Shown here piece by piece: positions 1-10,310 of a stretch of DNA of 64,000 nucleotides. This stretch comes from Garcia nutans (Eukaryota > Streptophyta > Magnoliopsida > Malpighiales > Euphorbiaceae). The stretch lies in contig CANTUV010000004.1 in NCBI GenBank assembly GCA_947685225.1, positions 15,965,001-16,029,000 on the forward strand, read 5' to 3'. The translations under genes and the position numbers were made by a program. Under the pieces are notes generated by a model, which did no database searches, was not told the DNA's origin, and was given only the letters and a program-made list of their open reading frames with translations. How positions within the stretch are numbered: the first letter of the stretch is position 1; each line of letters opens with the position of its first letter.

Positions 1-620
1 TAAGACTTAATTTTGATGAGATGATTATTTGAATTTGTTTTGGGTTCTGGACCCAGTTCGAGTTCTGGACTTGATTTGGGTACTTGTACCAGAGATTGGG
101 TACTTGGACCCGAGATTGAATTTGATTTGGGTACTTGGACCCGAGATTGAATTTGATTTGGGTACTTGGACCCGTGATTGGATTCGATTTGAGTACTTGG
201 ACCCAAGATTGAGTTTGATTTGGGTACTTAGACTCGAGATTGGATTTAATTTGGGTACTTGGACCTGAGATTGTGTACTTGGACTCGAGACTGGATTGAT
301 TTGGATACTTGGACCCGATATTGAATTTGATTGGGGTACTTAGACCCGAGATTGGGTACTTGGACCCGAGATTGGATTGATTTGGGTACTTGGACCCGAG
401 ATTGGATTTGATTTGGGTACTTGGACCCGAGATTGAATTTGATTTGGGTACTTGGACCCGAGATTGGGTGCTTAGACCCGAGATTGGATTGATTTGGGTA
501 CTTGGACCCGAGATTGGATTGATTTGGGTACTTGGACCTGAGATTGAATTGAATTTGGGTGCTTGGACCCGAGATTGAATTGAATTTGGGTGCTTGGACC
601 GGAGATTGAGTTTGACTGAC
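1..620. repeat. 31-bp minisatellite in the 3' region of element A
   Basis: About twenty imperfect tandem copies of a unit of roughly 30-31 bp read on the plus strand, built around GGGTACTTGGACCCGAGATT followed by a short TTGATTT spacer. The first copies carry GGGTTCTGGACCC instead, which is also the core of the minisatellite at 52155-52680 just upstream of the 3' LTR of element J. Both arrays have the same orientation relative to their minus-strand elements, so this array probably marks the 3' untranslated region of element A. The short open frames seen across it are by-products of the repeat and not genes. Confidence 0.85.
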
Positions 621-684
621 CTTTTATCATTTGAGAAATCTGACTACTCCGGTTATTCTAGGCATTGTGGTTTTTCACCCTCAT

Positions 685-905
685 AATGGATCTTCATCCT
701 TTGAGATTGGGTCTTCATCCTTGAAAATGAATATTCATCTTTTGACATTGGGTCTTTACCTTTGAAAAATGGATCTTCATCCTTTGAGATCGGGTCTTCA
801 CCCTTGCAAATGGATCTTCATCCTTTGAGATCGGGTCTTTATCCTTGCAAATGGATCTTCATCCTTGGAGATCGGGTCTTCACCCTTATAAGTGGATCTT
901 CATCC
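685..905. repeat. 41-bp minisatellite
   Basis: Five to six imperfect copies of a unit of about 41 bp alternating GGATCTTCATCCTTTGAGAT and CGGGTCTTCACCCTTGCAAA. It is separate in sequence from the array at 1-620 but adjacent to it, so the 3' region of element A holds two different tandem arrays. No coding role is visible. Confidence 0.8.
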
Positions 906-1234
906 TTTTGAGAATTCTAATCTTCTTTTTTTTATTCTATTCTTTGTTGTTCTTCCTTTGCATTTTTGCAAAAAATTTAGCCCTTTTTAGCTAGCCTTCA
1001 TATCCTCTCCTTTTTCCCCCAAGATTTTTTATGCGGACTCTGATTGATGTTTTTGCCGTCCAGTTCTTCACACAAATACGCATTTCTTCTCTTTACAAAA
1101 TTACTGGAACTTTCTCAAGTAATGGGCTTTCCATGCCCCCCGATTTGATATCTTCTTTTGATTGCTTGTGTTCATTTTGACAAGGAATAGACAACACAAG
1201 ATAAGAAAGTGCGATGTGATATGCTCATGTATGC

Positions 1235-1519
1235 ATGATATGCGTGAATGATACTTACAATGATTTTATTGACTCACAGACTGAGGTGATCAGCAAAAGT
1301 GTTCTCATTGGTTCCCTTTTGACGTTTGTTCAAGTCTTGCATTGGAATGATCGAAAGCTTTGCATTTGTGGCTTTTATCTTCAAGGTGTTGAAAACATGA
1401 GTGGTGGAGACCCTAAGCAGCAGAGTGAGGGATACATCCTTTTCAAACTATGTCTCAGCATGTCAATTGATAGCTTCTTCATGACCTTGCCAATAATCAA
1501 TTCAACATACTTCTTTTAG
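1235..1519 (+). CDS. Unidentified 94-aa open frame, antisense to element A
   Basis: An open frame on the strand opposite to element A, ending in TAG at 1517-1519. The protein is mixed hydrophobic and polar with no motif I recognise. Its place, antisense in the 3' region of a Tat-like element, parallels the antisense gene at 7686-9056, but I see no sequence similarity between the two. It may be chance or the remnant of another antisense gene. I assign no function. Confidence 0.2.
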   Translation: MICVNDTYNDFIDSQTEVISKSVLIGSLLTFVQVLHWNDRKLCICGFYLQGVENMSGGDPKQQSEGYILFKLCLSMSIDSFFMTLPIINSTYFF

Positions 1520-2083
1520 ATCGAAGGCCTTGTATGAAAAAACACTTTTTTTCTTTCCTTTTTTTTTGAATTTTGATTTTGAAATCAAATGTTGGCTTTG
1601 CCAAATAAATGTCAATGTACCTCAGGACTTGATTTTTCCAAATTAACATAACTATAACATGACAACACTAGTTACCGTACTAAACTTAGGAATCAATTCT
1701 ATTTAAGCAAGAATTGTTGCACTTCAGATAGGCACATACACATTACTTGGCCAAAGGTCTCATTTGAGTTTAAATATTGTCTATCTCATATGCATGTTTA
1801 TCCAAACTATCTCTACTAATAGACTCTACCTATCAAGAGAGATCAACAGGTCTTTGATAGGCTTGAAATAGGGTCTATGAGGGACATGGGTTAAATGAAG
1901 GCCATTTTGAGATTGGAGCTGGTGTGACACAAGGGACAAACCCTCACACTAGAAATTTCTTTTTGAAACTTTAGACAGTTGGGAGCAATCTTTCTAGACT
2001 CCAAATTCCTTCTATCTTCTTGGCATTAATTTGGATCTTGATTAGAACAGTCTTTGCCCTTGCAAAAAGTTTAAGACCCAAAT

Positions 2084-2266
2084 TCATTTCTTTTCTTCTT
2101 CTCCCTTTTCTTTCTTTTTATTTTTCTTACTCTTCCCTTTCTTTGAGCATTTTATCATTTTGTCCTTTTTCCTTGTAGGATTATCAAGTACAGAACTTTC
2201 GAGAACTGGATGGTCTTCTTCCTCTTTCCTCCAATATTGATCGAATCTTAAGTTGGGTTGGACCAA
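2084..2266 (-). CDS. Short lysine-rich frame, element A copy
   Basis: A 60-aa frame whose last 29 residues are almost all Lys and Glu with a single Cys. The element E copy (63456-63545, plus) has the same 29-residue tail with two substitutions and the same stop position. The upstream parts differ and E has stops there. The composition is what a purine-rich tract would encode by chance, so conservation may only reflect shared descent of the repeat. Function unknown. Confidence 0.2.
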   Translation of the reverse strand: MVQPNLRFDQYWRKEEEDHPVLESSVLDNPTRKKDKMIKCSKKGKSKKNKKKEKGEEEKK

Positions 2267-3298
2267 TTCAAGTCAAAATGTCCTTATAAACCAAATGGAA
2301 GCCTTTTGTTGTCTCAAGTAAAAGAGAACTCATTTGACTTTTTGAACCGCCTTTTTAGGTTTTTTCTTTTCTTTTTCTTTTTCTTTTTTTTTCTTTTTTT
2401 TTCCTCTTCTTTTTTCTTTTTTTTCTCTCTTTTTTTCTCTTATTTTTTCTTTTCTTCTTTTTCTTACTTTTTTTCTTTTATTTTATTTTGTTGTTTTTTT
2501 TTTGGTTCTAGCTCTAAAAGAGTTGTCTTGTTTATACCGACTTGGGCTTCCAATAAGGGATGAGTGGAGTAACATAGATCTTCTTTAACAGGGATAAATC
2601 ATTTGTTACTCTAATGTTGTCTTGATATATTAGAGATATTAAGTGAAATTCAACTACTCTTATGGTCTTGAAAACTTCAACTACCCTTATGGTCTTGAAA
2701 ATATCAACTATCCTTATGGTCTTGGCTATGCATTCCATTCCTTGATCTTCTTGCCCCTTCACCTTAGTTATTATAAGACTTGTCAAAAGTATCACAACAG
2801 CTCAGGGTAGATTTGTTGGGGCTATATGCCAATGAAAAGAAAGCTAAAATTTTAAGAAGGCTCAAAGGGGCAACTAGGGATTGATATTTAATTGGGTGGA
2901 AACTAGTTGTTGGCTAACCAAACAATGCCTAGATCATTTCTCTCTTAAATAAGGAGAGTTCAATTTCACCTCAAAAGTTTGTCATAGCATGTTCTAAGAT
3001 TGACTAGGACCTAGACAAAGGTAATTATGCAGGAGCCCTCTCCAAGTAAGCATACACAACTCAATGCTATAGAGCAATTTCCTCATCTCGTAAAGTCATT
3101 CAAGTCATAATGCCTAGACACATTAATTTATAAATATCAAACTAGATTCCTCATTGGTTGAGCACCAAATGAACAAAGACCAACAAATTTTCTGATAAAA
3201 GTAATTTATTCAAAGAAATTTAAAAAACACGATTGTTCTAATTAAATATTAAAGCAAAATTTGAAAAGCAACATTCAAGCTAAGGAAAGTTCGTTGAG

Positions 3299-4225
3299 TT
3301 AAGCCTCTTTGCCTTTCACATCTCCAATATCCCCATCTTGGAAGGATGATAAAACAAAATCTTCTTCCAATCCTTTTCCCACCATGAAGGTTGCCGGTGG
3401 AGGTACTTTGTTGAACCTTGGAAATGGATTACCTTTGGTGTTGGGCTTATCCGGTTCGAGCAACTTGCCATTATCAATTAAATTCTGGAACTCATGCCTC
3501 AACTTCATACAATTGTCCGTTTCGTGTCCAGACCTTTGATGGAATTGGCAAAATGCATTGGTATCAAAGTTAGGTGGAAGAGGATTAGGCAAAGGACGAG
3601 GAGCCAAGGGTTGTAACAATCCCTTCCTTTGTAGCTTATTGAGAACCCAGGATAGTGGCTTCCCTAATTCTAAAAACTGCCTCATTCCTCCTTGACTAGT
3701 GGCATTAACATCAACTTCTTTTTGCATGCTTTGATTGCCTGACTGGTAGTTCCCTTTCTCATTCCTTTTAATTGAAAAGCGATTCTTCTCCCTTTCCCAC
3801 TCTTCAATTTGTAGACCAGCTTGGAGAAGATCTTAGTAGTATTGAGCCCAATCATCATCATCAATGATCACCTTATCATCATCAAAAGCTACTTCATTAG
3901 CTTTAGCCTTGCCCTTGACTTTCTTGGTGCTAGCAGATGCTTCGACATGGTTTCCTAAAATTGCAGCTAGTTGATTTTTTATGGTCTCGGCCATGGCCTC
4001 TTTTATTTCTTCCATTTTGGTATTGAAGGCATCATCCACCATTCTTTGAATTTGCTCGGGATCCATTATTTTTGGTGAGCAAGTGATTGAGTCATTGCCA
4101 GATACTTCATCTCCAGCATAGGTCGGATTGTTGTAAGCTTTTAAACTCTCATAATCCAGGGCTGTGAGCGAGAGAGGATCAATGATATGAGATGCAAATG
4201 TATGCATGTAAGCATGTATGCACAA
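3299..4225 (-). pseudogene. gag: Capsid-less gag of element A
   Basis: Two minus-strand pieces of a Tat-like Gag. The 5' piece (4225-3833) gives the N-terminal region, including the acidic stretch ending DDDWAQYY, and stops at TAA. The 3' piece (to 3299) gives the C-terminal region with FCQFHQRSGHETDNC, a Cys-X2-His-X4-His-X4-Cys zinc-knuckle variant usual in this clade. Compared with element I at 15745-13726, about 620 bp encoding the whole capsid (I residues about 129-336) are missing, with short AAGA microhomology at the junction. Gag normally forms the particle around the RNA; without capsid this product could not. Element E lacks the same region. The stop and frame change make it a pseudogene. 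Confidence 0.8.
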
Positions 4226-5236
4226 ATAATCAATGAAGAAAGATAATTAGGACATTCCTTCCAAACTTATAACATTCACACATGAATGGCGAGTCTCTTT
4301 TCCTAGGTATATGGTTAACAAAATACCAACATGGGGTATCTTGTTTTAGAATAATTCACTCGGACGTTTCAACCAATAGTTATATTTTTGAAAATGGAAA
4401 TCCATCCATGATAATTCCCATTAATTAGGTTTTAATCCATCCAACCAACTAAAGTAGCTTTTATGCTCTATTGGATTAAAACTAAATTAAGAGGTTCATC
4501 ATAGATAGATTTCTCACTTGAAAAAGGTAACTAATGATTCATGCCAAAAACAAGCCCATGGTTAATTTGTTCTTAGTATAAACTAGGCTCACAATTGATT
4601 TTCGGTATTTCTTAAATGACCTAAATATTTTTGCAAGCTCTTAGTAAGGAGAGGTTGGATAAAAACAAATTTGTTTCTAAGCCCTTTATAAAAAGATTTT
4701 AGAAAAATAGATTTTGGGCTTAGTATTTGGGTCATGAGCCAAAGAAATTTTGATTTATTTTTAGAAAAGTTTTACGTCCAAAGACCATCTTGAAAAATTT
4801 TAAAAATAGCTTTGGTCTTTTGGATTTTAAATACAAATTTATTTTGAGCTTACAATGTACTTAGGTCATATTAGAAAAAGAACAAACCAAATAAGCCATG
4901 ATTTAAGCTAAGATAAATTAACCATAGTCAAACAACATGCATTTGGGGTAAAACCTAAGGAAAGTAACTAGGCTAATTACATGAGCTTTAGTCTTTAGGT
5001 TAAAAGGCTTAGGTTCCCATAGCAAGTATATACCAAATGGTACAAGTCTATGAGTGGTTATGCCATGCTCGATCTCCATACCTTGAGTGAAAGTATGGCA
5101 TCCCTTACATAACATAACACGGGTAACATGGGCATCCTAACTCACACACACGATGTAATCTATTATGATGCAATGGATAATATCATTATAAGAAAGAATA
5201 GAATAATATAAAGACCAACGGAATCAACTTCTCTTA
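4226..5236 (-). other. Leader of element A with a short upstream frame
   Basis: Sequence between the primer site and gag of element A. It includes a 65-aa frame at 5115-4918 (minus) that begins MLCKG and contains TQGMEIEHGITTH. The same peptide is legible at 15843-15661 (element I) and, without its first residues, at 26037-25834 (element H). In plus-strand element E (about 55120-55270) the matching DNA is interrupted by stops. Element I lacks roughly 800 bp of this leader relative to A and E. Nothing else is recognisable here. Confidence 0.5.
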
Positions 5237-5254
5237 TCCCCAGTGGAGTCACCA
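5237..5254 (-). promoter_or_regulatory. Primer binding site of element A (Arg tRNA type)
   Basis: On the minus strand this reads TGGTGACTCCACTGGGGA, one base away from the copy at 15965-15982. It sits one base from the 3' end of the LTR (…CTCACA). Tat/Ogre elements are known to use tRNA-Arg primers; assigning this site to tRNA-Arg is from that knowledge and not from a tRNA search. Confidence 0.8.
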
Positions 5255-6937
5255 CTGTGAGCGGGGATTTTTGCCCCCACTCCCGGTGGAATGGTTCTTG
5301 CGACTTCGGCACTGTTTAGGCTCGGGGCCTTAGAGAACACGGACCTAAGTTCGGAGAAAATGGAGTTGCCACCTGGACGGGCCGGGAAAAAAGAAAGGGG
5401 TGGATGACTCAATTCCTAAGGAATCCCCAACCCCTAATGTGTTTGGAAAGTTGGGTACGTGTAGGGAAGGTGAGAAATGGCCCAGCTCCCCCACAACGTC
5501 CGGTTCATTGGAACGGGCCTCCTTTACAGGTCTTAATATTATAAAATTCTAAAATATAACAACATTATCCATATTATACACAATAAAAGAAAGCATCATT
5601 ATATTAAAATCAAAGCAATGTCCAAGGAAAACAAAACAAATAAATGGACACCCATCCAGAGATGGAAACATGTCCTTACATCACATGCCTAAATAGGGCA
5701 CCCACCGAAAGGTAGAAACATGCCCTTTACATTAGTTCTAAAATAGAAAAGCAATTTAAATTACAGGATATTCAACTAATGAGGTACCCACCAAGTGGAA
5801 ACATACCTCTTACAACATTTAAAAATCTAAATAAATTGATAAAAGTAAATAATCATTCATCATAAATAAATCATTCATCAAATATATTAAATATCAATAG
5901 AAAGTAAACATCCATCAATGATAAATTAAATAAGCCAAGCATTGAACTTAAATAAATTAAAGCATATAAAATAAATCAAAGCATAATCAAATATAGAATT
6001 GAATAAAGCAAATAAAAGTATAAAGTATGGCTACTGTGAGTTTAATTAGAAATTAAAATAGATTAAGGTTTTATGCTTTAAAAGGTTGATAAAGCTCTTT
6101 GATTAACTAAATTAATATTTGAATGGTGAAATCATGAAACTAGGATTTGGACTCCTTAAAATACTTTTGATTTTGTGGTTTATGGCTATTCATTGAATTA
6201 TGGTTTCAAGCTTACTGTGTAAAATTAAATATTTGTGTTTATATGGATTTTGAAAGTTTTAAAGGATTAGGGATTAGAAAAATTTGGGTTTAAGGTTTTA
6301 AAGGGGTTAGGGTTTACTATTTTGAGTTTTGGAATTGAATTAGGGTTTTAAGACTTTTGAATTAGGGTTTCGGGTAATGAGTTATTTTTAGGATTTGGAA
6401 AAAAAAATTTATAATTTTATGAAATTTTATGAATTTAAACAAAATTATTTAAAGTTTATAAAAGCAAAAAAAAATGTTTTTAAGGCTTTTGGAAGGAAAC
6501 AAAACACAAATTGAAGTTTTGATAATTTGGAAAGCAAATCTTAGTTTTGGGGTTTTGAAGAAATAAAACTAATATCTTTAAACTTTTAGAAAATAAAGCC
6601 ACGGTTTAAGATTTTTAAGCCTTAGAAAAAGTGAATTGAGGTCCTAAAATTTTTGAATTAAAAGAAACAAAGTGATGATTAAGCTACTATGAAAAAAAAA
6701 CAAAAGAAATTAAGAATTCAAACCTTATTTTGTAAGTTTCACCAAAAATTGCTTCTTGGATGAACAAGGTCAAAGACAAGCCTTATTGTCGTTGAATTGC
6801 TTGAATTGTTTTTAGTCTCTCTCAAAAAAACTGCTTGATTCCCATTTTTCCTTCATAGTTTCAGTTTCCACTTCTTGATCCAAGTTCCTGTCCAATTTTA
6901 TTTTTTTTAGGCCTCCTTTTTTGTCTTATTTATTCCA

Positions 6938-6945
6938 TATTTATA
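6938..6945 (-). promoter_or_regulatory. TATA box of LTR A
   Basis: TATAAATA on the minus strand, about 475 bp from the LTR start. TATA-like motifs lie at comparable distances in LTRs I, J and E, which supports this as the core promoter of the family. Confidence 0.6.
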
Positions 6946-7079
6946 GAAGAATTCTATGGGTAATTCTAATTATTCACAGCATACAATATTCAATAAGAAA
7001 AGGAAACCAAAACCTAATTGTATTAGGTTTCAAAAATTTTGCATCGGAAAAATTTTGCTGGCGATAAAAAACTGTTGCG

Positions 7080-7262
7080 GAAAAACTGCGCTAGCAAAAA
7101 AACTTCCGCAGCTGGCTGTGGCAGCAGGGCAGAACGGGCCCATAGCGAGCACGGAACGGGCCCGTAGGCGATTTCGTCCGCAGGAGTTTCCTGAGGGAGA
7201 AATGCCCACGGGCCCGCGCTGACTTTCAGCGATGATTTTTTCATCGCCGATTTTTCCGTCGC
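7080..7262. repeat. GC-rich repeat cassette in LTR A
   Basis: A GC-rich island in an AT-rich LTR. It has two direct copies of a GGAACGGGCCC-like core, several GGGCCC palindromes and a tandem of ATCGCCGATTTTT-like units at 7228-7270. It occupies the slot where LTRs I, H, J and E carry unrelated palindromic tandem repeats. The inverted symmetry is weaker here than in those copies. Confidence 0.55.
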
Positions 7263-7577
7263 CGAATTTTTTGTCATTTTTTATTTTTTATTATTTTTGA
7301 ATTTTTATTCATTTCACCATTTTTTACTAAAATAAATATTAAAATTAAGATACCATAAAAATTATTTTGGACTGATTAAAATATATTGGACCGGACCGGG
7401 TCAAAAATTAAGGGTCTACAAGTACATCATAATTTCATAATTCACATCCACTTCATTTGCTAAACCAAATCCAACGTGGTAAAGGAAATTCATTGCTAAT
7501 TCCTTTCCTTATGCCATATGGTCTTACCCTTTCCCATCACCTTTTCCTTTTCACTTTTTGAAAAGGTTTGTTTCTTC

Positions 7578-7585
7578 TATATAAA
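7578..7585 (+). promoter_or_regulatory. TATA box of the antisense gene
   Basis: TATATAAA on the plus strand, followed about 100 bp later by the ATG at 7686 that opens the antisense gene. The spacing suits a plant core promoter with a leader of about 75 bases. It lies inside element I on the strand opposite to its Gag-Pol. Confidence 0.6.
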
Positions 7586-7685
7586 TCACCTTGCATGCCC
7601 TATTTTAATACAGAAACCAAAATTCTTTCTCTTTCAACGTGAAGACTCCCTTTAACAATTTTAATTTTTTCTTCATTCATTCACT

Positions 7686-9056
7686 ATGATCGAGCATCAT
7701 TTAAAGAAGATAAAAATTCTATTTAAGAATATGGATGCCATCCATTGGAAGCAGATTTCATGGTCAAAACTTGATGTTTTAAAATGTTAAATTGGACCAC
7801 TCCTTCTTACATGCCGTGGCTTCCTTTTGGGATACGGATTCTAGGGTATTTAGAATTAATGGCTTTGAAATATGTCCCTTGATTGAAGAATTTGAGGCCA
7901 TTCTTGGATATCCAAATAATCAACAAATGGTGTTACCCACATTGATTTCCAAGACTCAACAGAAGATGCAGATGTTATTTCAAATTCCAAAACTCGAAGT
8001 TCTTGGGTTGATGAGAGGTGAAAAAATTCTACTTGCTCCTTTGATTGACTTTTGTCTCTCTCATTTGGCCCCTACTAAGGCATGCGGACGCATGCTCTAT
8101 CTTTTCTTACTCGGCCAATTCTTGCTTATTTCTTCCGACGACGATATTGATCCACGGGTATTAGATATTATGGACCAAATGGAAGGAGGCTTATCACCGG
8201 TACCTATGATCTTAGCTGAGACCTTAGTTGAATTAGACCGATTTAAATCAGGATTGTCAAAGAGACTAATTGGGAGTCCATTGCTGCTTTAGGTAATTAC
8301 TAAACTGCCCTTTTGGGTTTTCAATTTAGGTTTTCTTTTCCCTTCTTTCTTTTTTTTATTGCTCTAATTTTTGCCTAGTCCGCCCACGTGGGTTTTCGGA
8401 ACTAGCGAGCTGTCCTAATTTTTGCCTAAGCTTCCCTTGCGGGTTTTCAACTTAGCGGACCTTTTTTCTTCTCTTTTTTTTATGTTATATAATTTTTATT
8501 GCTCTAATTTTTGCCTGGTCCACCCATGTGGGTTTTCGGAACTAGCGAGCTGTCCTAATTTTTGCCTAAGCTGCCCTTGTGGGTTTTCAACTTAGCGAAC
8601 TCTTTTACTTTTTCTTCTTCTTCTTTTTTTTAATTTAATTTAATTCTTTCTTCACAGATTTGGCTTCAGGAGCATCTTTGTTTGCTTGATACTCCATCCA
8701 TGGATTTTACCAGATATCTGCCACATCATCATTCTGCTAGGAAGCTACTCCATCCTGCTTCTTCATATGCTGACTGGGTTGACTGGATCCACTCACTCTC
8801 TGAAGTCAATATCCATTGGTTGGTACCATGGTGGAAGATTTCTCATATCACCATGTGGACATATTTGATGTATGTTTCCCTTGCTGCTCTTTGTCAAGGC
8901 ACATGCTATGATCCTTACTGACTTGGCTGTCAGTACGGAGCTGAGCCTCGCGATTCTGACTTTACTCCCGACTTAGACATGGCTTGTTTGACTGAAACCT
9001 ACTTGGATCGGCTGAGGCAAAGCTGGCCTGCACATTATATTTATCGACTGCCATAG
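7686..9056 (+). pseudogene. Antisense plant-mobile-domain/DUF7745-like gene in element I
   Basis: A plus-strand gene lying antisense at the 3' end of the minus-strand element I. Exon 1 (7686-8292) opens at an ATG; after a one-base frame change near 7785 it reads INGFEICPLIEEFEAILGY and later SPVPMILAETLVELDRF. These resemble the plant mobile domain/DUF7745 family found in plant genes and in transposons. A GT at 8293 and an AG at 8656-8657 bound a 365-bp intron. Exon 2 (8658-9056) continues the domain with IWLQEHL and a Trp-rich segment, closing at TAG after RLP. The last codon of exon 1 is TAG and a TGA lies at 8919-8921, so this copy is dead. AATAAAA near 9112 could be a poly(A) signal. The function of this domain in retroelements is not established. 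Confidence 0.7.
8361..8600 (+). repeat. Two 100-bp repeats inside the antisense gene's intron
   Basis: Units at 8361-8460 and 8501-8600 are nearly identical. Each contains CTAATTTTTGCCTA twice and the phrase GGGTTTTC followed by GAACTAGCGAGC or AACTTAGCG. A half unit begins at 8305. A diverged third copy lies at 9344-9445, between the end of the antisense gene and the end of pol. Confidence 0.75.
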
Positions 9057-9343
9057 ATTTTACATTTGTCAATTCAGAAAGTGTATTGTTAGGATGAAAA
9101 ATAATTAAAGTAATAAAAGATGCTTCTTTTCCATTTATAATTTGTCATCACTTTTTGCTATTGTGTTTATTTATTTCATCCATATCTGGTCAAATACTTA
9201 TAACAGTGCACATAGAACAATTTTAACATTAATTCTGTTTTATTAAATTAGGGAACAACCAAACATAAAGCCAGCATACACAAGATCACTCTTGTTGTCA
9301 ATTAGCCCTTTCGGGTTTTCTAATTTACTATTTTCTCTCATTT

Positions 9344-9445
9344 AGCCCTAATTGTTGCCTAGCTTGCCCTTTCGAGTTTTCGGAACTAGTGGACTGCTCT
9401 AACTTTTGCCTAGGCTGCCCTTTTTGGGTTTTCAACCTAGCGAGC
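9344..9445 (+). repeat. Third copy of the intron repeat
   Basis: About 100 bp matching the units at 8361 and 8501, again with TTGCCTAG, TTTTCGGAACTAG and GGGTTTTCAACCTAGCGAG. It separates the antisense gene (ending 9056) from the 3' end of pol (9509). Bases 9057-9343 hold a possible poly(A) signal near 9112 and otherwise nothing I recognise. Confidence 0.7.
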
Positions 9446-9508
9446 TCTTTTTTCTCTTTTTTTTATCATACATAAAACCTCTTCAACCTGTCAATATTTA
9501 CTGGCTCA

Positions 9509-10310
9509 CTAAATTCGTTCCCGTCTGTCTGACAACTTCACCGCACCTTTGTTCATAACTTGTTTCACGACATATGGCCCTTCCCAGCTAGGTATGAACT
9601 TCCCTCTTGGATCAGATACATTAGGCTTACATTGTTTCAACACCAAATCCCCAACTCTGAATTTTCTGACCTTAACCCTTCTATTGTAGGCCCGAGCTAT
9701 CTTCTTTTGATACAATTGGTGATGATACAGTGCCTTTAACCTTCTTTCTTCTAGTAAAGCTAATTGTGTGTATCTGCTCACTACCCATTCCATTTCAGGC
9801 AATTTAGCTTCCAGGACTACTCTCAATGACTTAATCTTAATTTCAATTGGCAACACTGCTTCCATCTCGTAAACCAAAGAGAACAGTGTCATTCTAGTGG
9901 GCGTTTGTACACTTGTCCTATATCCCCATAAAGCAAAGGGAAGCATTTCTAACCAATCCCTGTAAGTCTTGGTCATTTTGGACAGAATTTGCTTAATTGT
10001 CTTGTTTGTTGCTTCTACTACACCATTAGCCTTTGGCCTATAAGGAGAGGATCTATGGTGGTGGATTTGGTACTTTGAGAATAAATCCTTAACTGCTCCT
10101 TGAAACTGTACCCCATTGTCTAATACCACACTATGTGGGACCCCGTATCTGCAGATGAGGTTCTTTTCAATAAACCTAGCCATTTGGCTTGCACCCAGTT
10201 TATTAAAGGATTCGGCTTTGACCCATTTTGAAAAATAATCTACTGCTACCACAATGAAACTGTGACCATTTGAAGCTTTCGGATGTATCTCTCCTATAAT
10301 GTCGATACCC
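9509..10310 (-). pseudogene. pol: Integrase catalytic core and C-terminus of element I
   Basis: The integrase core joins retrotransposon cDNA into host DNA. The frame from 10252 reads VAVDYFSKWVKAESF, then LDNGVQFQG with the second catalytic Asp (about residue 45) and ANGVVEATNKTIKQ with the catalytic Glu (about residue 80). The first Asp is in GIDIIG just upstream, beyond an in-frame TAG at about 10310 that separates it from the zinc-binding part. The C-terminal region includes GDLVLKQ and GKFIPSWEGPYVV, a typical gypsy integrase tail, and ends at 9509. No chromodomain follows, as expected for Tat. Confidence 0.85.

Larger units (their letters stand above)
906..3298 (-). other. Non-coding 3' region of element A
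   Basis: This stretch follows the truncated gag of element A and holds no protease, RT or integrase. Positions about 1670-3298 match 62416-64000 in inverted orientation, meaning the same segment in sister element E. It includes a pyrimidine-rich tract at 2350-2510 (purine-rich in element sense) and a short lysine-rich frame at 2084-2266. The shared segment shows that A and E are the same pol-less family. It is not independent evidence of function. Confidence 0.6.
5256..7420 (-). mobile_element. 5' LTR of element A (Tat-like, 2165 bp)
   Basis: On the minus strand it starts TGTAGACCCTTAATTTTTGA at 7420 and ends CTCACA at 5256, beside the PBS. The same start occurs at 25838, 48792, 52042 and, on plus, 53035. 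It contains a TATA box (6938-6945), a GC-rich repeat cassette (about 7080-7262) and an AAACCCTAA-rich zone in element sense (6280-6375). The sequence to its right has no polypurine tract, so I read it as the 5' LTR of A inserted into the 3' region of element I rather than the 3' LTR of I. Confidence 0.8.

Noticed and set aside
1..905. Possible CRISPR array or protein repeat domain
   Set aside because: Units are contiguous without variable spacers, and the sequence is a plant retrotransposon minisatellite. The frames through it are low-complexity by-products.
2350..2510. Serine/phenylalanine-rich protein frame
   Set aside because: It is the translation of a long pyrimidine tract and has a matching purine tract in the inverted copy at 63200-63270.
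6280..6375. Possible telomeric repeat array
   Set aside because: TTAGGG-like motifs are scattered and irregular, recur in every Tat-like LTR, and are not head-to-tail telomere repeats.
5256..7420. Reading this LTR as the 3' LTR of element I
   Set aside because: The sequence on its right side has no polypurine tract, while a PBS and gag on its left belong to it. It is better explained as the 5' LTR of A, although a shared LTR cannot be fully excluded.
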